Below, one piece after another: positions 7,625 through 14,027 of a stretch of DNA of 15,323 nt. The translations under genes and the position numbers were made by a program. Within the stretch, counting starts at the first letter, position 1. The number at the start of each line of letters is the position of its first letter. This DNA is from Thermoplasmata archaeon. Its GTDB lineage: Archaea; Thermoplasmatota; Thermoplasmata; Thermoplasmatales; Thermoplasmataceae. The stretch covers positions 1 to 15,323 of the forward strand of contig JAKBGP010000031.1 in assembly GCA_021833045.1 (NCBI GenBank), written 5' to 3'. The notes beneath the pieces were generated by a model. The model saw only the letters and a list, made by a program, of their open reading frames with translations, did no database searches and was not told the origin of the DNA.

Positions 7625-8166
7625 TTAATGTAAAAATAAGCTACTGGTGCATTCTGAAAAAAACTCTAGGTGATTCCCCTTTTTTGCCAAATCATTTCTA
7701 AGATTGTAGAAACATTCAGGCAGTAAAAGAGTCATTTCTGGTTTTACATTTTTAACGGGATCGCCATAGTTGACATCCAAGCATATTGTAACATTATATT
7801 CAATAGCAATTATATTTTTCGGAGATGGTGTGTGTAAATGCTTTACATCCTAAGTTCCATTGGAGAACATAGTGGATGTTCGGAATGTTTGATTTATTCG
7901 CTGCGACATAATAATTTAGATTGAGTTAGTCATCACAAGCAGTAATTCCTTTTGAACTGTGGGTTCAACCTTCCCTTCTGATAAATTTTCTATCTTTGTC
8001 TGATTATCTAACCATTTGAAAATTACATGTGAACATCTTGGTGAAGATGAATCTCCATTGAAGAATAATCCTCTATAAAGGGCTTTTTATTTCCCTTCAT
8101 TGAAAGTACATCAAGCGATTTACTCACAATTGCACTCTTTCGTCCTAGGTATACATTTATCAACAT
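7625..8166 (-). pseudogene. Decayed gene of unknown function (one frameshift, two in-frame stops)
   Basis: A coding-like track of about 180 codons can be followed on the minus strand. It opens at ATG 8166 with GGTG six bases upstream and a TATA-like TTTATAAAA before that. The first part (NVYLGRKSAIVSKSLDVLSM) runs to an A5 run at 8084-8088. Adding one A continues it into GLFFNGDSSSPRCSHVIFKW, ending PTVQKELLLVMTNSI at a stop (7916-7918). The same frame resumes, meets a second stop at 7850-7852, then runs open for 74 codons, including KNIIAIEYNVTICLDVNYGD and LLLPECFYNLRNDL, to 7625. I do not recognise the protein. The reading is inferred from frame continuity and protein-like composition; two or three unrelated small ORFs are the alternative. 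Bases 7381-7624 and 8167-8312 show nothing further. Confidence 0.45.
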
Positions 8167-8312
8167 TGGTTGCACCAGTTTGTATTTTATAAATTTAATA
8201 TCTATCTATGATTTAACACATTCAGAAATTTTCATTAAGTGATACTAAGGTCTTCCATCAAGGAACTGCATAAAAAGAATAAATTTTATAAAAATAATGG
8301 GGAATTATAATT

Positions 8313-9247
8313 TTAAGTATAATCTGAGCTACAGTACTGAACGGAATAACCACCATCTGGACTGCAAGCTGTGCTAAAACTTGTCTTTATATTTTGCGAT
8401 ATGCTGCCTGACTGCCTCAATGTATATTTTCCATAACTGCCAGAATTGTATGAACTTGCTCCAGTAATTTTTTCGTTGGATTGATAAACCAAACTATTTA
8501 CAACGAAAGTTGTAAATGGAGGTACAGAAAAGTAGCGATACTCGCCATTCACTTCGTTGATTGTTGGAGTTTCAATTACCGACAAGAAAAATCTCGGAGT
8601 TAATGGGGTTCTTGTTATTGTGGTATTATTTTCATACACGCATCCATTACTTATATCGCTGATTTCAAATGTGAATTTGTTTTGATTATGCACAAGATAT
8701 ATATACAAATTTTGTCCTTCAAGCACAGGCTTCTTGTTATGTGAGGCATAGTCATATATTTTTTCATGCCCCGGCACACCTTCCGCAAAATGTTCACAAA
8801 CAACAGAGACACAACCATTGTATGGGTCTATCTGAATTCCTGCTTGGTACATATTATCACCCTGTGAATTGGATGAAAGGGCATCCCACATAGTTATCAA
8901 AGAAGGTTCAGTATCAGTTGCGGGAGGCGGTGAAGTAGTTGGCACATGTATATATTCCGATACCCAGTCAATTTCATACGGCGTGGATGTGAAATAGTAC
9001 CAAGGTTTCGCATCAAAGAAGCAATATCCTGCCCAATTATAAGTTGTTACTAAATTGTCCATCGTTATATTTCCCTTATCAGCTAGTCCTCCCATGACAA
9101 CATTTTTGGCTTCGATTTTATAATGCTGTCTCGGAACAGCACTTCCAGGTCTATCGCTCATAACATTAATACCTCCCATCGCAACAAACAAAAACACTAT
9201 TGCAATAGAAAGAATAACTTTCTCAAGGTTTTTTTCTGTTCGTCCAT
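8313..9247 (-). CDS. Secreted G1 (eqolisin)-like glutamic peptidase, apparent frameshift near the N terminus
   Basis: G1 peptidases are acid-active endopeptidases with a Gln/Glu catalytic dyad and a beta-sandwich fold. Residues are numbered along the uninterrupted frame, which opens at 9332. The landmarks are NWAGY (99-103), VSEYIHVP (124-131, family VSG-x-W-x-VP), TMWDA (147-151), YQAGIQ (162-167; Gln163 as catalytic Gln), EGQNLYIYL (205-213, where the family has GD-I), ISDISNG (224-230), SVIETP (251-256; Glu254 as catalytic Glu) and VPPFTTFVVNS (270-280). The usual Trp of VSGTWTVP is Tyr127. A Ser/Tyr-rich tail follows residue 290. The hydrophobic segment VILSIAIVFLFVAMGG is a signal peptide or anchor. 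ATG 9247 has an ideal promoter but reaches this frame only if the A7 run at 9229-9235 has one more A, giving MDEQKKNLEKV and 311 residues. Family assignment is by motif only. Confidence 0.6.
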
Positions 9248-9263
9248 AAAATATAATACACAA

Positions 9264-9280
9264 ACCACTATATATATACC
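9264..9280 (-). promoter_or_regulatory. TATA box for the G1-like peptidase gene
   Basis: The minus strand reads GGTATATATATAGTGG, a strong TATA element centred 26 bases upstream of the ATG at 9247. This supports that ATG as the leaderless start even though it is one frame away from the body of the gene. Confidence 0.65.
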
Positions 9281-9302
9281 GTTTTAATAAATACTTAGCA
9301 AC

Positions 9303-9310
9303 ATTTAAGT
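9303..9310 (+). promoter_or_regulatory. TATA-like element for the ABC transporter operon
   Basis: ATTTAAGT is centred about 27 bases before the ATG at 9333, as for a leaderless transcript. TTTTAATAAATA at 9282-9293 is an alternative giving a leader of about 20 bases. The promoters of this operon and of the G1-like gene share the 85-base divergent region. Confidence 0.4.
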
Positions 9311-9332
9311 ACATTAGTTGTAATTCCTGCAT

Positions 9333-10265
9333 ATGTCCATTGAATTCCAGGATGTATCAAAGAATTTCGGAAAGTTTAAAGCTTTGGATCAGGTGGACTT
9401 TACTGTTAAAGAAGGAGAAGTGGTAGGTTTTGCAGGATTGAATGGTGCTGGCAAAACCACATCAATGAAAATAGCCTGTGGGGTCATTAACCCCAGTCAA
9501 GGAGATGTTCTTATTGACGGTATGTCTGTAAGAAAAGATAAAATAAGGATTAATGGTGCAGTTGCATGGGTTCCGGAGAACTCCCTATTGGATAATATGG
9601 AAAAACCCAAAAGCATTTTCATGGAAGTCGGTACTTATTTGAGTATGAGAAGAGCCGAGATCATTGAGAGAATGCAAAAAGCCATGAAGGCTGTGTCCTT
9701 AGATACCAAGGCAAACATCAGAATCGGAAACATGTCAAACGGCATGAGGAAAAGGATGCATATTGCCATAGGAATATTCATGGATTCTAAGAACTACCTG
9801 TTAGATGAAACATTCAATGGTCTTGATCCATCTGGAGTATTCTTTCTCAAGGACACCATAAGGAATCTTAAAAAAGAAGGGAAGAGCGTACTTCTCTCCA
9901 CACACATACTTCCGGAAATATCCGAACTATGTGACAGACTCATCATCATTAATAAGGGAAAGATCTTAGACAATGTAATGGTAGATGACATAGTGAATAA
10001 AGTAACGGTGGAAGTCTCATTCTACTGTAAAAATGAAATTGATAATGAAAATATCGTCAACATATTGTCTGCCTTTGGAGATGTGGAATTATCAATTGAA
10101 GAAAGTAAAAGGTATGGAAAAGCAACAATCAAAAACTATTCAGGAAAAAAGGGCAGTTCCTTCAAGGTTGCAGAATCACTAAATAAAATACAATTGGATG
10201 TCATTTCTCTCAGTGAAAGAAAAGAGGAGGTGGAGGAGTATTTCAAAAGGAAGATCAGCGAATAG
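9333..10265 (+). CDS. ABC transporter ATPase, CcmA/NatA-like (ABC-2 type)
   Basis: This cytosolic ATPase is expected to drive the two membrane proteins encoded directly downstream. It is 310 residues, normal for ABC-2 ATPases with a C-terminal extension. Walker A is GLNGAGKTT (35-43). The Q-loop position is VPEN (80-83), with Glu as is common in this class. The signature is MSNGMRKRM (134-142), where LSGGM/Q would be usual. Walker B is NYLLDETFNGLD (154-165), with Thr in place of the usual Pro after the catalytic Glu159. The switch is LSTHIL (188-193) with His191. All residues needed for ATP hydrolysis are present. Residues after about 225 form a regulatory-type C-terminal region. The gene is divergent from the G1-like gene and ends four bases before the probable GTG start of the first permease. 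Confidence 0.93.
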   Translation: MSIEFQDVSKNFGKFKALDQVDFTVKEGEVVGFAGLNGAGKTTSMKIACGVINPSQGDVLIDGMSVRKDKIRINGAVAWVPENSLLDNMEKPKSIFMEVGTYLSMRRAEIIERMQKAMKAVSLDTKANIRIGNMSNGMRKRMHIAIGIFMDSKNYLLDETFNGLDPSGVFFLKDTIRNLKKEGKSVLLSTHILPEISELCDRLIIINKGKILDNVMVDDIVNKVTVEVSFYCKNEIDNENIVNILSAFGDVELSIEESKRYGKATIKNYSGKKGSSFKVAESLNKIQLDVISLSERKEEVEEYFKRKISE

Positions 10266-10269
10266 AATT

Positions 10270-11700
10270 GTGTCAGTAATTAAAAACACTTTTAGAAAGA
10301 AGATATTTCTTATGTCAATCATATTTTTTATGATTTTTCTAACTGTGTTTAGCATCTCTGGAACCCAAAAAACAAGTGAGAGCATAAATGCTGCAAATTA
10401 TTGTGAATCCTGTACTACTTATCACAATCAGACTTACTACTTCGGAATTCACGCATACTCCTCAAACTGCGGTAAGCCTTTGTCAGGTTTAAAAGGACAT
10501 GTCAGACTAACCCCCGACCTTCTGATAAAAAACCAAAGCCTTTCAGGAAAGAGGACTATTACAATCAATTTTACAACTAACTCAAGTGGATATGCAAATA
10601 TTTCTTTTAAATCTGACAAATATTGGTGTTGCCACGTATCATTTAATAATTTGGGAAGCACAGGAGGGACATTGAGCCCTATAAATGGGAATATTTCTAA
10701 CAATAACATCTCTTACCAATCCGTTTATGATGGGAATAATACAAACATTGGCTTTCTCCTATTGGTAAACAATGTTTATAATTATAAACCAACCTCATAC
10801 TATGAATATCGGCTTGTTGAATCGGACAATGTAACTCTTAATCTCGGGTTATTAGGCGGGTTTGAACACAGAGTTATATCAATTCCGGTGCCAACAAAGG
10901 AGCAACTTAAGAATAATCATGCTTCAGGTCCATTACTATCCAGCTCAGAATTAACTGCACGATGTGTTGTAACCGGAGAGCTTGAGAAAAAGGTAAATGG
11001 CACATGGACAACCTCATCTTTACACTCTACACAATACCCAATCTATTTCTATTCATACCCCTCAGTTACCATAATTACTGATAACCTTGGAATGCAATTT
11101 TCTGGACAATTTTCTCTAATTTTGGTCATTTTTTGCTCCATAATTTCCACAGTTGCATTCGGGTTTCAAAAAACTAACGGGGAAATAGAGTTTGCCAACT
11201 CTATGCCAATAAAGAAATGGCAAATTTTCCTTGGGAAGTACATCTCTCTGTTATTTGTCACAGGGATATTTACTTTGACAGTACTTTTATCCTCATATTT
11301 AACGAATACTATTTTAAACTCTTTCTTTACAAACAACTCCGGAATTGCTCAGGTTTTTATTCCCATACTCCTTTTGGGCATGTTTGGTGTATCCCTATCC
11401 TTTTTTATAACTTCAATATCAAAGAGTCTTATTAAAATAATATCATTGCCGATAGTAATAACTTTATTTACTTACTATGTCTATGATCGCTTAGTTTCTA
11501 GTTTCCTCGTTTATTATTCAGAAGTACTAAACTTTGAATTTTTCAACCCTTTTGAGTACTATCGCATCTTCTTTTCCTATCAGGGTTCTCCAGTTCACTC
11601 TCTTTGCTTACCAGACAATCAAAAAGTGATAGTTTCAATAATTTTTTGGATTGTTATATTTTCAGTTGGAGGCGTTATTATTTGGTCAAAAAAGGAATGA
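10270..11700 (+). CDS. ABC-2 type permease with large glycosylation-rich ectodomain (first of a pair)
   Basis: This is the membrane subunit of the ABC transporter. I start it at GTG 10270, four bases after the ATPase stop, rather than at 10198 inside the ATPase gene; its first residues (SVIKNTFRKKIFLMSIIFF) then align with the sister protein. It has 476 residues. TM1 is at about 14-30. An external domain of about 250 residues follows, with four nearby cysteines, an Ig-like GKPLSG turn and around ten N-x-S/T sequons. Five further helices run from about 282 to 471. The cytoplasmic loop GEIEFANSMPIKKWQIFLGK after TM2 matches the position of an ABC-2 coupling region. The protein is paralogous along its whole length to the next gene, suggesting a heterodimer. 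The transported substrate and the role of the ectodomain are unknown. Confidence 0.82.
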   Translation: MSVIKNTFRKKIFLMSIIFFMIFLTVFSISGTQKTSESINAANYCESCTTYHNQTYYFGIHAYSSNCGKPLSGLKGHVRLTPDLLIKNQSLSGKRTITINFTTNSSGYANISFKSDKYWCCHVSFNNLGSTGGTLSPINGNISNNNISYQSVYDGNNTNIGFLLLVNNVYNYKPTSYYEYRLVESDNVTLNLGLLGGFEHRVISIPVPTKEQLKNNHASGPLLSSSELTARCVVTGELEKKVNGTWTTSSLHSTQYPIYFYSYPSVTIITDNLGMQFSGQFSLILVIFCSIISTVAFGFQKTNGEIEFANSMPIKKWQIFLGKYISLLFVTGIFTLTVLLSSYLTNTILNSFFTNNSGIAQVFIPILLLGMFGVSLSFFITSISKSLIKIISLPIVITLFTYYVYDRLVSSFLVYYSEVLNFEFFNPFEYYRIFFSYQGSPVHSLCLPDNQKVIVSIIFWIVIFSVGGVIIWSKKE

Positions 11701-13172
11701 ATGGAATTTCATTTAAGGGAAAGAGGTGCAAAAACAAGATAATAAATACTTTTATCAACACAGTCCGAAAAAAAAGCTTCATTGCAATGATTATTTTTAT
11801 AATTATAATAATGTCTATTACTGCCTTTGCTTACTCTCCAAAAAATAAGAAATCCATCGGGGCGCAGGAAAGAGGTTTTATTACTTATGATTACGAAAAT
11901 GGTACATATAACTTTGGCATATATTATTATCATGCGACTAGCGGGATTCCATTCAATAATGAGAAGTGTTTCCTTGAGGTTGGTCCAACAGATAAGGCAA
12001 ACTGCAATTTCACTTCGGGCAGCATTATTCACCGTCTTAATTTTACAATAAAGAATGGATATGCATTTACTTCGTTTCGATCTAATAAAGCTTATCGTGT
12101 CTTTTCACCAATTGCAAAATACGGCTCTGAGCCAGAAATTATTGTGCCGGTAAATTCTACACCAGTAAACACTACTTATTACTTTCCAGTTTATGATTGT
12201 GCATTGGCGTACAAGGGATCTCTTGAAATAATTAATGTAAATGTATTCCCTGAATATACAAAAACAATGGATTATCGTCTTCTCCTCTCTAATGGTAAAA
12301 TCATAAATCTAGGGGAGAGTGGGGGTTTTACTCACGAGACATTATCTATCTCATATAATTTTACCCACGGAAATGCATGGGGATTACTAGAACATCGCGT
12401 AAATGGATCATGGGTAACGTCTCATCTATCCATACCTAGAGATTATGGAATAAGTAACGGCACAGATAAGATCAATAATAAAACATATCAGTTGTTCTAC
12501 ATACTTCCATCAGAAGGTACAGTGAATTCAGAATTCATTGGAGAGATATCTACTGTGTTATCCCTGTTTCTAATTTTATTTGAGGCTCTTACAATAATAT
12601 TTATAGTAGGTTTTCCCGTAAGCGATGGTCAAACTGATTTTATTCTCTCTCTACCCGTGAAGAGATGGAATATTTATGCTGGTAAATACCTGGCTTTAGC
12701 AACAGCAAATTTCCTTGCAGTTTTGGCGACATTCCTAACATCCTATCTGTCATCAATATATCTCCTTGGAACATTTTTGACAAAATTTGGTTCTCTTTAT
12801 GTTTTTAGCGATCTTTTCATGGTTGGCATGTCAGCTTCATCCCTAACTTTTTTTCTTATTAGCGGAACGAAAAACAAGGCCAAACAGCTCATTTATCCAC
12901 TGACTCTCATTCTATTCCTTTTCTACGGTTTTAGTAGAATATCTTTGTTCTTTACGAGGTTAGTTCCTTTCAGCACTATTAGGAGTGACTTACTCCTCAC
13001 TCCAAATATAACTTATATCTCTATCATTAGCCCTATAAATGCTTTTCAGAAATTAAGTATAAACGCAAATACAGTAGGTTTTACATTCATAGAAGTTTTT
13101 ACAGCTAGCTTGATTTGGACTATCATATTCTATCTATTAGGGGAAATCCAATTTGGAAGGCTAGAATCTTAG
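11697..13172 (+). CDS. ABC-2 type permease with large ectodomain (second, paralogous to the first)
   Basis: I start this 491-residue membrane protein at ATG 11697, which overlaps the stop of the previous gene as ATGA, typical of translational coupling. A start at 11604 would lie inside the neighbour. The layout repeats the first permease: a basic N terminus, TM1 at about 28-44, an ectodomain of about 250 residues with several N-x-S/T sequons, then five or more helices from about 290 on. Matching blocks are NTVRKKSF with NTFRKKIF; DYRLLLSNGKIINLGESGGF with EYRLVESDNVTLNLGLLGGF; EHRVNGSW with EKKVNGTW; and DGQTDFILSLPVKRWNIYAG with the GEIEFANSMPIKKW loop. It probably pairs with the first permease and the ATPase to form one exporter. 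A hairpin follows the stop. Confidence 0.82.
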   Translation: MNGISFKGKRCKNKIINTFINTVRKKSFIAMIIFIIIIMSITAFAYSPKNKKSIGAQERGFITYDYENGTYNFGIYYYHATSGIPFNNEKCFLEVGPTDKANCNFTSGSIIHRLNFTIKNGYAFTSFRSNKAYRVFSPIAKYGSEPEIIVPVNSTPVNTTYYFPVYDCALAYKGSLEIINVNVFPEYTKTMDYRLLLSNGKIINLGESGGFTHETLSISYNFTHGNAWGLLEHRVNGSWVTSHLSIPRDYGISNGTDKINNKTYQLFYILPSEGTVNSEFIGEISTVLSLFLILFEALTIIFIVGFPVSDGQTDFILSLPVKRWNIYAGKYLALATANFLAVLATFLTSYLSSIYLLGTFLTKFGSLYVFSDLFMVGMSASSLTFFLISGTKNKAKQLIYPLTLILFLFYGFSRISLFFTRLVPFSTIRSDLLLTPNITYISIISPINAFQKLSINANTVGFTFIEVFTASLIWTIIFYLLGEIQFGRLES

Positions 13173-13181
13173 GAATTAAAC

Positions 13182-13201
13182 CCTTTTCGGAAAACCGAAG
13201 G
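13182..13201 (+). terminator. Hairpin after the ABC transporter operon
   Basis: TTCGG and CCGAA form a five-base stem around an AAAA loop, extended by CC/GG across a TT bulge. It begins 10 bases after the stop codon of the second permease and is followed by AATTTTAAAATTT. It separates the transporter operon from the ars operon. Confidence 0.45.
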
Positions 13202-13242
13202 AATTTTAAAATTTGTGGTCACATCTGGGCATATCCATCCAT

Positions 13243-13252
13243 AAAATATATA
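13243..13252 (+). promoter_or_regulatory. TATA-like box of the ars operon
   Basis: AAAATATATA is centred about 41 bases before the arsR ATG, giving a predicted start around 13274. That start falls inside the inverted repeat listed next, so a bound repressor would block initiation. Confidence 0.45.
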
Positions 13253-13269
13253 GTCAATTTTAAGTAACA

Positions 13270-13295
13270 CATTTATATATCAGAATATATGAATG
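13270..13295 (+). promoter_or_regulatory. Candidate ArsR operator across the arsR start codon
   Basis: CATTTATATAT (13270-13280), a CAGA spacer and ATATATGAATG (13285-13295) form an inverted repeat with 10 of 11 matching positions. AT-rich dyads of this size near the start are typical of ArsR/SmtB regulators. The right arm contains the arsR ATG (13289). Binding by the adjacent ArsR is inferred. Confidence 0.5.
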
Positions 13296-13630
13296 TTGAA
13301 ACTTGTAGAAAAATTGACCAAGAGAAACTTCTGGAGCTTAGGCAATTTGTATCTGAAAATAAGTTTGTCTCAAATATTCGTACGGAAGAAATGATGTTCA
13401 GAGCATTGTCCGATGGAAAAAGACTCTTGCTTATCCATTTGCTTGAAAAAATGGAGTTATGTGTATGTGATATTTCAGCCATAACCGATTCACCACAGCC
13501 AACTGTATCAAATGAAATAAAAGAACTTTTTAGAAGTGGGTTGTTGAACAGAAGAAAAGATGGAAGGTGGATTTATTACAAAACCAGTGCAATAGGATCT
13601 AAAATTTTGAAAGGTTCATTAAATGAATAA
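13289..13630 (+). CDS. arsR: ArsR/SmtB-family metalloid-responsive repressor
   Basis: This is a dimeric winged-helix repressor expected to leave its operator when arsenite or a similar thiophilic metal binds. Residues 33-105 form the winged helix. The metal-box motif ELCVCD (56-61) gives Cys58 and Cys60 on the helix preceding recognition, as in arsenite-sensing ArsR and Cd/Pb-sensing CadC. Cys6 near the N terminus could be a third ligand, as in CadC-type proteins. The recognition helix region is SPQPTVSNEIKELFRSGLL (68-86), where many ArsR proteins have Q-S-x-V-S-x-H. The wing is RKDGRWIYYK (88-97). Length (113) is normal. It is the first gene of the ars operon and overlaps arsC by eight bases. 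Arsenite as inducer is inferred from the neighbouring arsC and arsB. Confidence 0.9.
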   Translation: MNVETCRKIDQEKLLELRQFVSENKFVSNIRTEEMMFRALSDGKRLLLIHLLEKMELCVCDISAITDSPQPTVSNEIKELFRSGLLNRRKDGRWIYYKTSAIGSKILKGSLNE

Positions 13631-14027
13631 AAACCGAATACTTTTCCTGTGTGTTGAGAATTCAGCCAGAAGCAAAATGGCTGAGGCCTATGGAAATCAT
13701 ATTGGATTAACTTGCAAAAGTGCAGGAACATTGCCCGGGACTAGTATTAACCCGTTGGCAATTGAGGTAATGGAAGAACTTGGAATTCATATTAATTTAA
13801 CCCTCCCGAAAAAGATGGATGCAGAAATGCTTCAATGGGCCGATATGGTGATCATAATGGGATGTTCAGCAGAAGACTCATGTCCAGCTCCTTTGGTTGC
13901 TGGACTTAAGAAAAAAATGGTAGACTGGGAATTAGAGGACCCTAAGGGAAAATCTCTGGAAGAGGTAAGGAGCATTAGGGATCAAATCATTAAAAAGGTC
14001 GGGGAACTGTCAAGTGAACTTAGTTGA
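13623..14027 (+). CDS. arsC: Arsenate reductase, low-molecular-weight phosphatase type
   Basis: This cytosolic enzyme reduces arsenate to arsenite for export by the next gene product. The 134 residues match the thioredoxin-coupled ArsC class built on the low-molecular-weight tyrosine phosphatase fold. The N-terminal phosphate loop is LCVENSARSKMAEA, with nucleophile Cys10 and Arg16 (CX5R). The two relay cysteines are Cys81 and Cys87 in IIMGCSAEDSCPAP. WELEDPKGKSLEEVR (about 97-111) contains the Asp-Pro that supplies the general acid. The presence of all three cysteines argues for arsenate reductase rather than a plain protein phosphatase. The ATG lies inside the end of arsR, and the 3' end overlaps the arsB start by 14 bases, so translation is likely coupled. 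Confidence 0.92.
   Translation: MNKNRILFLCVENSARSKMAEAYGNHIGLTCKSAGTLPGTSINPLAIEVMEELGIHINLTLPKKMDAEMLQWADMVIIMGCSAEDSCPAPLVAGLKKKMVDWELEDPKGKSLEEVRSIRDQIIKKVGELSSELS

Noticed and set aside
8313..9332. Minus-strand open frame starting at 9332 as the true start of the G1-like gene
   Set aside because: It would begin immediately next to the divergent ABC ATPase ATG, overlap that gene's promoter, and place the strong TATA box inside the coding region. ATG 9247 with a homopolymer indel explains the data better.
10198..10269. Upstream extension of the first permease into the ATPase gene
   Set aside because: It overlaps the end of the ATPase by 68 bases in another frame. The GTG at 10270 gives an N terminus that aligns with the sister permease.
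11604..11696. Upstream extension of the second permease
   Set aside because: It lies entirely inside the first permease gene. The ATGA overlap at 11697 is a standard coupled start and fits the paralogue alignment.
7381..13288. CRISPR array or tandem repeats in the accessory stretch
   Set aside because: No regularly spaced repeats were found; only short AT-rich matches occur.
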